This document shows, piece by piece, positions 1 through 13,484 of a stretch of DNA of 64,000 nucleotides (its first letter is position 1; each line of letters starts with the position of its first letter). A program made the position numbers and the translations under genes. The DNA is from Motacilla alba alba (taxonomy: Eukaryota > Chordata > Aves > Passeriformes > Motacillidae). Under the pieces are notes generated by a model. It had not been told where the DNA came from. It saw only the letters and a list, made by a program, of their open reading frames with translations, and searched no databases. The DNA is taken from assembly GCF_015832195.1 (NCBI RefSeq), contig NC_052027.1:18016688-18080687 (forward strand), in the 5' to 3' direction.

Positions 1-2699
1 ATAGTTATTAATTAATTAATTTTGTGTTCAGGAGAGAACAGTGTGTTAGGTGGACTGGACTGATGGTTTGGCATCAGCTAATGAATCACCTGTTGCCTTC
101 AACCAGTGGCAGAGGATGCCATGTTTTGTAGATGTAATGTTCTGACACAGCAGAGCACCACTGTGAAACATTCCCTGGTTTTGTTTTTCCCATCATTTTG
201 CACATGATGGTCTCGTGTGCATCATCCCCACTGCGTGTAAATAAACAAGAGTGTGGAGGATATTTATCTGCAGGCAAAGAACCTCTGCTTTTATAGCATC
301 AATCTGAATAACAGCTGAACAAACTGGATGAATTCGAGATCATTTTCAAGATCCAGCACTTTTCATCTCAGGTCACTGTGATCAAATTCCCCCTGCCTCA
401 GGATTACCTTCTCCTGGCAAATCAGTCCAGTCCAGAAGCAGGGGGAAAGGTGAGGGGATCAGACATAATTGGTCCCCTTGTTGAATGAATTGCTCAGATA
501 TCACGATCTGAATGAAATTGTAATCCCTTCTCACTTTTACCAGCCAGGTCCAACAGGTCAGAGTTTGGTAGGTCAGTGCAAAGGAGCTTGAATTACCCAC
601 CAAGGCTGGATCAGGCACTGAGGGCTGGCAGGCAGTGAACTTCATATGCACTAAGCTTAATTGCAAATAAAGGCTGTGGTACAAACAAAGCTCAGGAAGC
701 TAAAAGATGAATGCTGTTAGAGTCTTTTTATGTTCTGCAAGCCTGTTTCCACAATTCCAGAAATTGTTCATTTTTCTAATGAGGGGCACAGAAATGGAAA
801 CTTATTGGCACTTGCTATTAATAGGCTCACATAATTACTTCTGAATTTTCCTGTTGTCTGCTGGTTTTTGTAATCATTAAATGAATAGAATATTTTTTTT
901 AAGATCCTCAAAGTCTTGCAATGTGAGGAATATTTTGTTTCCTTGAGAGGGCTTTTTTCCATTGAAGAAGAAATGAGCCTGCAGAGTGTGTGGCACTCAT
1001 GGTTGTCTTTGCAGACACCCTTGACAGGATATGGATATTGCTCCATGCTGATCTCCCAAAATTTTGCTTACTTTGTGCTCCTGCTTCTTGATGAAAAGGG
1101 GCAAAGAAGCAAAAAATACCCTCCCAAAGAGGTGTGTGAGGTTAAATCAGAGCTGTGCCTCGGAGGACAGAGTGCAGGGATTAAGAAGGAGAGGGTGAGC
1201 AGTGGGAGCTCAGAGGGAAGGAGGAAGAGCTGTCTGGTATTTATCAGATTCTCTGAGATAAAATGAAGGGGAAATTGAGGAACATGGAAAAGGAAGGGAG
1301 GGAAGATCTCTTCAAGTGGTCTTTGGGAAGAGCAGTAGGCGCTGAAGGTGCATGGGGAGGCAGAGGAAAACACAAATTTGTTTAACAAAAGGGATATTGG
1401 AATTAGGCAAGACACACACACAAAGTCTGCCTTTGAGCACCCTGAGTATTTCAGCATTGAGCTCCTCTCTGCTCATTATTTACATAACCTGGAGAAAACA
1501 GATGCATGTTCAAGATGTCTGCTGAAAGCAATGACTTCATCCTCAGCCCTGTTGGTTCTCTGCACTTCCCGCATTTTCCAGGATGATTTCATAACAGAGC
1601 AGCATTAGCAGCGCCATTTGAACTGCTAACAGCCTCTGAATGCTGCTGAAGCAGCCACTGAAATCGTGTCTGATTTTCTTTCCTCCTGTTTGGTGTTGGT
1701 GTGTGTGGTGCTGAAGGGATGTGTTAATGAAGCTTCCTTCTCTCCTGCAATGCCAATCCTCTAGGCCCAGGCTCTTCATTAATGAATAATGATGGAACAG
1801 AGGAGGCACTTGGGTCATGTTATCCTCCAAGAGCAGTGAGCAGTCCTGAAGAGAATGCTGCAATGCAGCTATAAGCAAAACTGTACAAGTGACAAAGTGC
1901 CTTTGAATCACAGGCTGTGTTCCTGAAACATTTTGGGTTTTAGGAAGATTGCCAGTTTTCCAAAGTATGTTTTCTTAGGCACGGAATCTTTTTTCTATTT
2001 CAGAAAGACTTATTCCAATGCCTTTTATTCTACCAACTTGGAAACCTGAGCTTCAATAAAAATAGAAAGTGTCTGATCCTGCTGTGTTCAGCAACCATTG
2101 AAAAGGACTTGGGGAGACTTCAGTTTCATAATATTTGTACAGCAGTTGGCTCATAGTAATTTGCATAAGATTTTGGACTGTGAATTTGGACTGACTTTCC
2201 CCAAAACATTTAGTGAGAGGCAGGAACTGCACTAGAAAAAATAACCTGACAAGTCAAGGAACAGAGCAGAGCAAAACCTACTCTCCTACTGAAAATCAAA
2301 AATAGAATTTCCAATTAAGTTACTAATGAGACAAGTGAACAAGTCTATGCTAAGTTCAGAAAATGTTTTAAGTGTTCCTTTCCTTGGGGTGAGCATAACT
2401 GGGATAACTTCATTTTTCCATCTCTTTTGGTGTAAAGAATGTAATTATGTCCTTAAGTGGTTGTTATCTAAATCTATGCCTCTGTGTTACATGATAAAAA
2501 TACTTAAGTGCTTAGAATTCTGCTCCATTTTGGTATAATAAGAATGTTGGGTGTAGTTCTTTTTTCTTTTTTTTAATAATTTTTTGCTTCTTGGACTTTT
2601 TGTTTCTTTTTACTTGCAAGAATTTGTTTATAATTTAACAAGGTAAATTATTGTGTTATTCCGACACAATAAATTATATTGTGTTGAAACATAAATTAT
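1..2699. other. Intronic sequence, no gene seen
   Basis: This is probably part of the ATP2B2 intron that precedes the exon at 15956. Open frames here are short, on both strands, and look like chance frames. No exon with PMCA2 N-terminal character (the acidic-Leu 'MELR' helix region) was found. The end is AT-rich and contains a short palindrome at 2664-2684, next to the outer border of an inverted repeat. I see no other structure. Confidence 0.6.
2664..2684. repeat. Short palindrome at inverted-repeat border
   Basis: ACACAATA at 2664-2671 and TATTGTGT at 2677-2684 are exact reverse complements separated by 5 nt. It sits 16 nt outside the left border (about 2700) of the large inverted repeat. 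The border itself begins with another ATTATTGTGTGG, so the same short motif recurs at the junction. Confidence 0.7.
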
Positions 2700-3280
2700 T
2701 GTGTGGATCTGCCCCCAGATTCCATCCTGTGGGATGAGGAGGGGCCTGGCTCCAGCAGCACCTTGGAGATGCTCAGCTCCAAGTGGGCTCAGCAAACTCA
2801 GCCTGAGGGATTCACCTGCTCTCAGCTCTGCATTTACTCTGGGAGAGCTGCTCCCCAATACCCACCATGCATTACCTCCTTCTGTGCAGCTCCTACTCTG
2901 CATTCAGAGGCCTCTTCCCAGGATGGAGCAAAGCAACGAGTGAACGGGCTGGAAGTCAAATGAAATGGGTGGCACAACAGAAACAGAAGGAATTGCTGTG
3001 CAAGTGAAAGCTTTCAGGCCATGAATGGATTAAATGACTTCGCACTGGAGACCTCCTTTTCACTAAAAACCTAAACTTCCCAATGTATCATGAAGGTTAA
3101 CTAATTAATTAACAACTGTTGGGGTTATTTGGCCTGTATTAAGAAATCGCAACATTTGTTTATCCAGTGAAGGTGTCCAAAGATGTCTCTTAAGAGGAAT
3201 TTGGTGCTTCTACTATGATAAAATACAATATTTTGATTTCTGCTGATGTGTCTCCCACAAATTCATAAACATTTGCAATA
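2700..3280 (+). repeat. Large inverted repeat, left arm
   Basis: This arm is the reverse complement of 4455-5023. The outer part (2700 to about 3125) is almost identical to its partner. The few differences seen include single substitutions near 2938, 2988 and 3041 and an 8-nt insertion around 3102-3109. The inner part (about 3125-3280) still aligns but at clearly lower identity, roughly three bases in four by eye. The outer border is abrupt. I do not recognise it as a known transposon family. Mirror-image open frames of 86 codons in the two arms differ at only one residue, which reflects DNA identity rather than a gene. Confidence 0.88.
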
Positions 3281-4454
3281 TGAGCACACTTCTGCCAGAG
3301 CTTTGATCAGAACTGCATCCTCAAATCCTCAATGTGCCCTGGCCAAAGGGCACACAGAATTTCCAACTTCTCCAACCACAGAGCAGAAAGTTAAAATGGA
3401 GGAAAAAGTCATTCATAATGGAAAGAACACAAACATATAGATATTGTGACCAGAAAAAGTGAAGAGATTTGAACAGAGACACTTTCCCCCCGTTTGTCAC
3501 CCCAAATGGAATTCCATTTTAGCGGAATGATTCTCAGGGGCTTTTTGGATTGCTAGAACTCCATCTTTTGTACCCCAAAAGTGTTTCCCACTTTTGCTTT
3601 TGTCATGACTGTGATCTGGAAGGACTTGAAGTGGGCCCAGTTTGGTGGCCATAAAAAACCCATGGAGCCCTTGGCTGACTTTGTAATTTAATTTAATCTT
3701 TGATTTGCCCTGGAACACAACCTGGAGAAGTTCAGTAGTGATTAGTGCATTCAGATTCTGTTAATTGTGTGGAGGGCTAATCAAGGTGATTGACAATTTG
3801 TGCTTCATGGAAGAGACAATCTATTCTTCTGGCCTTTTCGTGTGCTAAATTGGGAGATGTCTGTGGGTGTTGTGCTCCTGGTGGAGTTCTGCTGCATGGG
3901 GGTATAGGAATAAAATAATGCTCTATCCCTCAGTGCATCTTGGGATTGCTTTGGTCACAGCTTGCATTTTCTCATCACTCAAAAATAAAGGAGGAGTGGA
4001 GAAAACATTGTCACTTTTCCTGGTATTTTTATTAGCTTTAAATAAGGCTGAGAGTTCTTTGGAATAATAAAATTCTATTGTTTCCAGTGGGGCCATCTTC
4101 CTAACTAAAACACTGCTGCTCATGGTGAATCCCCTGCTCTGGGACACCTGAACACCTTTTGTGTCTGAATGAACTCATTACCACAGGACATGAATGTCCT
4201 GAGGCTCTGCTTGCATTTTTTCTCCATTTAATCTGGAAAATGGGACAAGAGGGAGCTTGTTTGCCTAGCTGAAATATCAGTGCCCAGTGAGTCCCGGCTT
4301 TGAGTGTAGATCTGTGTTCAGTTTTGGGCTGGTCGCTGGAGCAGAGCTCATGTTGGAATCCTTGGATGGAATTTTACAGCCTCTTCCACTTCTCTTCTTC
4401 CTCTAAGTCTGTATTTAAGTCTGCAGGAAAGGCAGAGGATGATCTGAAGGCTGT
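3281..4454. other. Spacer between inverted-repeat arms
   Basis: About 1.2 kb of AT-rich sequence separates the two arms. Open frames are short and without recognisable domains. No terminal repeats or transposase-like coding were seen, so the arm-spacer-arm unit does not look like an autonomous DNA transposon. Confidence 0.5.
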
Positions 4455-5023
4455 GCAAATATTTGCATATTTGTGTGAGACACATCAACAGAAAACAAAG
4501 TATTATTTTGTGTCGTAGTAGAAGCACCAAGTTCTCATCAACAACCATCCTTTGGCAGTTTCACTGAGTAAACAAATGTTGCATTTTCTTAATGCCCCTC
4601 AATTAACCTCAACAGTTGTTAATTAACCTTCCTGATACATTGGGAAGTTTAGGTTTTTAGTGAAAAGGAGGTCTCCAGTGAGAAGTCATTTAATCCATTC
4701 ATGGCCTGAAAGCTTTTCCTTGCACAGCAATTCCCTCTGTTTCTGTTGTGCCACCCATTTCATTTGACTTCCAGCCCGTTCACTTGTTGCTTTGCTCCAT
4801 CCTGGGAAGAGGCCTCTGAATGCAGAGTAGGAGCTGCACAGAAGGAGGTAATGCATGGTGGGTATTGGGGAGCAGCTCTCCCAGAGTAAATGCAGAGCTG
4901 AGAGCAGGTGAATCCCTCAGGCTGAGTTTGCTGAGCCCACTTGGAGCTGAGCATCTCCAAGGTGCTGCTGGAGCCAGGCCCCTCCTCATCCCACAGGATG
5001 GAATCTGGGGGCAGATCCACACA
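4455..5023 (-). repeat. Large inverted repeat, right arm
   Basis: This arm is the reverse complement of 2700-3280. It is near-identical from about 4606 to 5023 and diverged from about 4455 to 4605. Identity stops abruptly after 5023, where unique sequence begins. See the left arm for the pattern of differences. Confidence 0.88.
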
Positions 5024-8000
5024 TGGTGCCCGGAGAGAATGGGCTGGCTGGGCAATGATGAGCGCAGAGTCACAGAGGGAGCAGTGGCAGTGCTGTGAGG
5101 GCTGCCAGGCTGCTCCTGGGTTGTGGGATTTCTCCCTCTGGATGCTCCAAAAGCACCTCCCAGGCTGGGCAGTGTGGTCAGAGGGAAACCACGTTCACTG
5201 CAGGAGTCAGAGCAGTGCTAAGCTTTGCTTGCAGGTGACATCATGATCACAGCACTGTGCTTCCTTCAGCCTTCCCACTCTTTTTAAACTGCCCCTGCCC
5301 TGGATTCACAGCAGGGATGCTCAGAGCTGGAGAGGCCGGCGCTGCGTGGGTAACACGGTGACATTGCTCACAGGAGCCCTGGGTGACACTGACAGAGACA
5401 TTAGGAGCTGCCAAGTAGCAGCACGTGGAGATAACACTCAGGAAAGTGCAGTTTGGTTTATTTATTGTTTTATCTAAGTGAGCTGGGAAAGAATCATGCC
5501 AAGGAAGCAGCCCGGGCAAGGTGAATTTTGAGATTTCATTTCAACTTCCTTACAGACCTCACAAAGATGCGTCCCTTCAGAAGATAAATTTATTTTTCTG
5601 TTTTCTGTTTTTGTGTTAAAGATGAAAGCACACGGTGAGGAATTAACTACCTACCCTGCACATGCCTGGCCTCATCAGAAGCCCCCTCTTTTTCCTCGCT
5701 TTTGTTGTCAGAGCATCTGTTGTTATGCTGTCTTACTTTTAACCTTTCAATAGGCTTCATCAAATAAATTGAGCTTCAGACCCTCAGAACTGCTGATGCC
5801 ACAGAAACTGTGGTGATTGCAGTGACAAATAATGATAGGAAAGATTCTTCATGGAAGAGGAGAGATTCTTTCCCCTCCCTGGAAAAGAGACTCTCAGAAT
5901 ACTGCATAAAAGCCTCATGCTGGATTTAAAAGTCTGTCTGATGTGTCTTGCAGAATGTCTCCCTCACTCAGGCCATGCTTTCCCAGGTTCCTATCTTTGA
6001 TTCCTTTATTTCTTTGTTGTTTTCTGGCTGCCAAGAGTGTCACCCTGAATGGGCACACAAAATCATGAGAAGTCTTTAGCAATTTGGGCCACATCACTCT
6101 GAAAGCACCTTCTGGCTGTGAGAGGGCAGCTGAGGCTCTCCATGGTACCCCTCAGCTGTATTGGCTTGGTCACCTGGCCACAGATCCTGGGACATTTCAG
6201 TGGCACCAACACCCTTTGAAAACATGATGTATGTGCAAAACTCTGAGTGACATGAAGTCACTCCAAAAACTGCAATGAGACAGGAGAAAAACCAGAGGTG
6301 AAGGATGATGTCACCTGAGAAGAGCTGCCAGCGCAGCAGCAGTGTGATGTGGGTTTGGATGGGGTCCCCAGCAGCTGGAGACCCCAGGCTCAGTGTCCTG
6401 CTCACACAGGGGACGTGTGGCTCCATCCTTTTCCTCCCTCCCTCCTGCAAGGATCCCTGCACAGCCTCGTGGTGTTCCCTGCTCTCCTCCTGCCCTTGGG
6501 TGCTGTGGGTGGGTTGGTGGAGCTGGCACCCATTGGCTGAACCTCTCCAGGGCTTAGAGACAGGTACTGTTCCTGCCAAGGGAAGGTAGGACCTTCATGT
6601 GACATGTTTAGATTCTCATCTGCGCGGGATGCCAGCCTCAGAAAGGTGTTCTAAATAAAGTTTAATTATATATTGATGACATTTTTCATTCCCTGGGTAT
6701 TTGTTTTTAATGCAGGTTTCTTTTGGAAAGTAGGAAGTGCTCTTGGGCCAATATTTGGCTGGAGTCAAATAATTCTGATTCCCCTGTAGAGGGAATCTCA
6801 TCTCTAAAATTAAGAGAGAAATTTGTTTCTGTAATGTTAGGTACTTTCCACTCAGGATTAAATGTACACCCTGATATTTTACAAAGGCCTTGTAATTTGC
6901 CCAGGGAAAGGAAGCCCGTTTGATGTCCTCCTAGGTGAGGAGGATCTGTCTCCAGATCCTGAAGAAGGTGAGACAGGGGAACCTGCGCAGCGTGGCGGAG
7001 ACCCAGCCCTTTCTCTGGGCTCAGACCTTGCCCTCCCATGGATCTCTGTGGGTTAACTTCACATATTTGGGGCCGTCATTCCCATCTGTGAGGCCTCAGG
7101 GAGCTCCCAGCTGGCAGAGCCTCCCTGCAGGCACTGGTGCCCCACACACACCCTGATGGAAATGCTCCCCCTGGGAGCCCTGCATCCCCAGGCTGGGCTG
7201 GGTGCACGCAGGCAGGCACAGGCTGCCTCTGTCAGCAGCACTTCTCACTTGTGGGATGGGAACAGGCACTTACAGGTGGACTTGAGAGTCTTTTTTTCCC
7301 TGAAATTGCCACTGGCAATTTTTGTGAAGGGGTGATTTTTTTTTTTTTGGTAGTGTCCAGTGAGAACAGTAATAAGAGGTTATGAAGGTGTGTTAATTAT
7401 GGAAGGCTTTCCACGTTGACATCATGATGTCATTCATTCTGTGATTGTTTTCTTGACAATCACCTTGGATCTCTGTTAAACTTCGATGGGTGCTCCTTGC
7501 CATGACCTGATTTATGTGTCAATGCTTTCCAAGCCTGACCTACAGAACAACCCCTTAATGTGTCTTAGCTGTCTCTTAAGATGGACCCAGGGATGTTGAT
7601 TTAACCTAAATATCAAGAGCAAGAAAAAGATTTCACATTCTCTGGAACAATTATATTATTATAATTGAGTACTGTAGCCCCACATTTTTGATACTAGTTC
7701 CTGTACACTCTCAGTCAACATGATTTTAGTGGTCCCGCATCTGTGTTTCAGTAGGAAGTCAGGGCTTTGTGGGTAATACAAAATGTGCAGAGGGCATTTG
7801 TATGGTCCACTTTAAATCCTAATGTCGCCTTCTGTGGGAGGGAAATCCTGGCTTGGTTTTAATAACCAAAATATCTGAAGAATCATTCTCAAGGTTTTGA
7901 GTACCTGGAAAGTGGGAGTGGGGGAGAGAAAACCTTACATTCCCTTATTTTCTCTCTATCCCTTCCTAAATGCCCCAACACCATGCAGAAGCGGGGGGTC

Positions 8001-11000
8001 TGGGATGCTGAACAAACCTGGAGTGTCCAGTGTCTGTGGGGTATCCCACTGCCTTGGGATTGTTTGGCTTGGCTGCCAAACCCTTCCATAACCTTCAGTT
8101 TAGTTGTCTCTAAGTGCTGGCTGAAGATCTGTGCTGTTACTGCTCTGGTATTGAAATTTGTAACACAAAAATGGATTTTTATTGTCATTTTATTATTTAG
8201 TTGGTGATGGTTGGGATGATGGCTGTTAATTCTAGGTTATTAGTATTTATCCTAGATTATTAGTATTCATTACAATTCTTGCCCCGAATCTAGTAACTTT
8301 ATTTTTCTTGATATTATATCATGATAGAGCAAAAGAAAAATGTTTCCAGTAGCCTGGGTACTGAGGTGAGAGGTGTGTGGATGGTTTCATGATGACCAGG
8401 TGGGGTAAGAGCCGGAGGAATGATTTCTGGTGGGATGATTCTCTTCCCTCTCAGCAGCCACACTCCCACTGACAGCAGAACATTTGTAAAAAAAAAATCC
8501 TGGTTCCTCTTTCTTCATCCTGGACCTTGAGCTCTCACTGAATGCTTTATCAGCCTTTGCAGAAAGCTTCTTGCTCTCTGTTTAGGCCAGAAAACCATTA
8601 GTCATCTGCTACAGTGTATGTCTTGCCTTTAATATTTGATGTCTCATCTGTTGCCCCAGTCCTGGCTCATGTTCATGTGCCGCACATAAGTCCAGTCATT
8701 AGATTATTATGAAATCATGGCACGTCTTTCACATGAGTGGCTTTTTTGGGGGCTGTTTTCAGGCTCTATCAAGAACCATTTCTGGTGCTGCTGTTATCAC
8801 TCATCTTATGTAAACTGTTTGTTCCTGCTCAATGGCTTCATTTCAGGGCAATTCGACTTTAAAAAGGAATTAAAAGATGATGGAAGAAATAAAACCCCGA
8901 ATGGCTGATGGGGAATTAGAGATGTCATGGAGCATTCAGTGCTTCTGGGCAGTAACAAGCCCTGCCTGGTGTAAATGTAAATGTAAATCCCAGATGGTGC
9001 TGATTCACTCCTCTGAACTGCCCCCAACCTGTCTGGGGCAGGAACCTCAGCCTTTCCCTGCCTCATCAAATTGAGATAAAGTTTTTTGGAATTTCTACAG
9101 ATTGAGGGATGGGAATTCATGGCACAAGTGCAAGTTGTTCTGTACCTGTTCCTAACAGCTGTACTTGTTCCTAACATTTGCATTGGACAATCAGTCCGTA
9201 AGAATAATTGTTAAGCTCTTCAGTTCCTTTATTTTTTGAAAGGTCACAGAATTAGAGAGGTATTTGCATACTTTGTGTGACTCAGGTGATAGCTTGGGTT
9301 GCACCCTGTCAGAGGGAAGGTTTCTAGGAGGGTTTTTGTGGCCAGGTTGTTGGATTTGGGGTGCTGAGGGGTGGCAGAGCTCAGAGGGCAGGACAGGGTG
9401 GCTGGGCCACTTGTTTCTGTCAGATGTGAAGAGGGAGGATGATTAATGAGGAAGTGGAGAGGGAGGTAATTAATTTCCTGCTTCTGTGCCCTCTTTTCTC
9501 TATGTCGGCTGTCTGGATGTGGCTGTAAAGAGTTTGAGTCCACGAGGGTCTGGGTCCTGCAAGGTTCTGCCCACAGGAATAGTCCCAGCAGCAGCATAAA
9601 GCTTACAGGACACGTGCTTAGATGACTGTAATGCCAAAGGCTTTCCATTTTCAGATGTATTTCTTAACCTTTATAAAAAAAAGTATTCAAGTGATATTAA
9701 TGAAAAAGGCTAATGAGATTCATTACACTTAGAGACAGCTTTGTGGTCCTGAGATTAGAAGGAAATTATTATTTGTTGAGGTTCATTCAGTAGTGAAATT
9801 CCAATTCACCTTGCTGGAATTAGATGATGCTCTCATTAAACTCTCTCCTGCTGATGGACAGCATTCTCTCAACTGACTTTATTTTAACATGACCTGAACT
9901 GAATGTCAATGTACTGCATGGAAAATCTTGGTAAAACTGGGAGGCCCCAGAGGCACCCATTCCAGGGGTGAACATTTCCACTTTGTGTTTCCCATCTTTG
10001 GGGTAGGTTTGACTTGGAAACCAATCCTCTTGTGTCAGTTTAATGCAAGTTGCGGTTTTGTGGTGTTCCAGGTGTTTGTTTTCCTTGGATAAACAAGGCT
10101 CATTAAGAATTCCTGAATGGTGTTGGGGCTTTTAGGAAAGGATAGAGAGAAAATGAGGGAAGGTAAGGTTTTCTTTCCCCCAGTCCCACTTTCTAGTGGG
10201 AAATAAGGGAGGCTGATGCTGGATTACATCACAGTGATGACATCATTACACCTTAGGGACAAGCCAGACCTTCCTGAGCATTTAATCCAAACCAGAACAG
10301 TTTACTGGGAATGTCCCCCTGCCTTCCCCAGTTAGGTTGGGGCAGTTTCCTAAGGCAGAGCTCAGGAACTGAATCTGTTGGTTCCAAGCTCTTCATTTGA
10401 ATTGAAAATGTGACATTTCCAGCTCCTTCAGTCACTGTTACAGAGATGAAGCTGCTTAGATTGCTGCTGAGGAGATGGAAGAAAAAAAGCCAACCTATTT
10501 CTTGCTTGTTGGAGAGGGAAAGCAGAGCAAAACTCTGCTTGCATAGGCAGAGAGTCAAATCCCACTAAAAATATTTCGTGTGGGACTTGAAATGTCCTTT
10601 TTACCCCAGCAGCTGATATTTCTAATTAATGTTCATCAGGAAGATGTGAGAGTCTGTGAGAGCTCTGTGGGCCTGGGGCAGGGTTTCCTGAATTGTTGTG
10701 GAGCAGCAGGAATGGCAGGGAGCTCCATGGGAAATACATGCAATTGGTGAAACCAGGCAAGGAAAATGAAATAGCTGTCCAGGTGACTCTTTGGGGTGTT
10801 ATATTCTTTAATTTCTGGGATGGTGGGAGTGCTCATCGTGGGAGAAGAGATTTTGAGGCCAAGGAGATTTTGGCTTCAGAGATAAACCCATGGGTTCTCA
10901 CAGGAAGAACTCAGGTGTGTCATACCGAAATTTTAATTATCTCTAATCAAAATAGTTGCCTTTCCTCTCTCCCTTCATTTCCACGATGTCCCTGGAAGCC

Positions 11001-13484
11001 TTTCCCTTCCAAGCTGAACAAATCTCACATTTGATTTTTAAAACACCATTATTTACAGGTTTTGCTATTTGAAATTTTTTATTTTACTTTCTGGCTGCAT
11101 CAGAAAAAGCACAGAAGGAATTTAATAAGCAATGACTGCTGTATTTGTTCAATTAATGCAAATGTAAATTCTTCATTCTTCAGCTCCTAATTTGAGCCAA
11201 TTTCAAACATTCTCTTAAAAGTTTTATGGTGTTTTTTTTTTCATTGTTGTGTTAGATGTGTTGTGCTTTTGCTATTTTTGCAGCATCAGAATCATTCTGT
11301 GTTTGTCATGCTCCATTTGGTTGCAGTGGAGATGACTGTCAGAGAAATACAATTTTCCAGGCATTAATTGAAAAAATGGCTTTATATTCAATGTGCAGGA
11401 ACTGGCAGATGTAGATAAGGAACAGAGAAAATTCATTAAGTGGCATTTCTCCAGTTCTTTTTGCGTTCTTTTTCTCCCTCCAAAAAGGCAACAATGCCAG
11501 ATTAAATCATAAATGAATTTAATATACTGCACGACATTGTAGGAAAAGTTTTCTATGCAATCACTTTCATTCTCCCACAAATTTTGGTGAAAACTTTTGG
11601 AAAATGAAACCTTAAGAAATTACTCAAGCGCTGGAAGCATCAGTGAATTTTCATGGTATTTCCTGATCCTGTGTGCAATATTTGTATGTAAATTTAACCC
11701 GAATCTGCACATCTGTTCTAAACACTCAGGTCAAGCAAAGTTGTACTGCACAGCTTTGACCTAGAAAAGCACTTAAATAAAATATTCATGCTTGTGTGGA
11801 GAAATGAACCTAAACCCAGCCAGTCTGTGACTTTTATTGCCACACTGAACGCAAGATGGGAGGCTGCTGCTTGTGCTGGGAATATGTGAAATCTGAAGTC
11901 CTGCTGAGCTTCTATTTCCATTCATGTTTTTTAGTCCCCTTTGGTTCTTCTCCACGTCCTTGGGTGTTTTATATCCTCACACAGAAATGATGTTTTAAAT
12001 TGCCTTCATCTGCAACGCTCTCTCATTGCTGTCACAGGGCTCCAGGGAGAAATAAAACAATAATATTCAGGAGATGAAGCGGGTGTGTTTAACATGATAA
12101 AAACCCAGTGTGCCTGGGGCTGCAGGAAAGGCATCTCCAGGCTCAGGTGCTGCTGGGGGCAGATGTCCTGTGCTGCCCCCACTGTGCTCATGGCTGCCTG
12201 TGCCATCTGGGCACCACGAGCCACCCCCAGACTGGCCAAGCCCAGCCTCGCTCAGAGCCCCCCAGGAATGATCAAAATAACCTTTCTGAGCAGAGCAGCT
12301 GACTTGGAAGAGATAAGGAGGATCCCTCTTGTACCTTCCTGTGCATTCTGAGGATTTATGGGAGTTTTGCAGGGCAAACCTCTTGCCTTGCCCCAGAGGC
12401 TCAGCCCCTTTCCCCCCATCTTTGTCATATCCATGCACTTTGCTGGCTCTTATCTCTACAGACCTCTTAAAATCCAATTTCATCACGTTTCTCTGTTGTC
12501 TCCTCTCCTTTCTCTTTCTCTCCCTCATTAGAAGAGTTAGTTCATTTCTGGCATTCAGTGGGAGTTAAAAAAAAAAATAGCCCCAAAATTTAGCTGGGCA
12601 GGATTCTGAGTGATGGCTGGGTCATGGGAGGAGGGAAACCTTTTGGTTTGAACTGAATGCTGGATGTCATTTTCCAGGATTTCTAAATGATTTACAAGGA
12701 AATAAATTTCATTATTATAGATGAATATACTCTGGTTTTTAGATGAGACTGAGTGAGTGAGTAATTTCACCAAGACTTAGAGAAAAGAATAAAGTCATCT
12801 GTGTAATTTACCCTTGTTTGTGGTTCTTAAGGAAAATAATATTAACAGAAATGGAAGAGTCTGAATGACTGATGTCTGAATTCCAGCATTACATGGACTG
12901 TAGTCAGGAAAATAAGGATGGCCATGGATGCTTTAGACAGTCTGTTCCTCAGCCTTATGGTGTCTAAATGGACACATTTTATCTTAGAGAAAAAGCAGCT
13001 CTTGGAGTTGCAGTCTCTCCTTGGCTTTGGAGGCTCCTCAGGTGTATTTTACACATAATGAGCACAGAGCTGTCCTCTGTGTGCCCTCCTGGCAGTGGGG
13101 TACAGGGCATCATTTCAAACTAAGGAATTCAGCACATCCTGGTAACTGTGATTGGGATTATTGAAAATCCCTGCAGCTTTTCCCTGTGCTGTCCCAGCCA
13201 TCCCTGCTGTGCTGGAGAGCCCCGGTGCCGTGCTGAGCTGCTGGAGCTGCCCCACCACTGAGCACCAAGGTTCTGTGGTGGAAAACAGGCATTGCTCAGA
13301 TGTCTGTCCTTTCCATTCTTTGAGTTTTTCCTTCCAGAGTTTTGTGTTGCTGCCTGAAGCTGCATCAGATAAAAATTTCTGCCCCAAACCCCTGTAAGTG
13401 GTGCCCATGGAATTTCCCCTTCACGGGTGAGGTTGAGTAGGTTGAGTTTTGGGGGCCTGATGCAAATTGTGGGTGCCTTTGGTA
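5024..13484. other. Intronic sequence, no gene seen
   Basis: Both strands carry only short or low-complexity open frames. GC-rich patches at about 6300-6600 and 7000-7250 give overlapping frames on both strands with no recognisable domain. No RNA gene was recognised. A short TAAATG repeat lies at about 8972-8989. Confidence 0.55.

Noticed and set aside
2701..5098. Matching open frames of 86-97 codons in both inverted-repeat arms
   Set aside because: Their similarity is explained by the DNA inverted repeat. The frames occur in two overlapping phases with no known domain, and no splice or promoter context supports expression.
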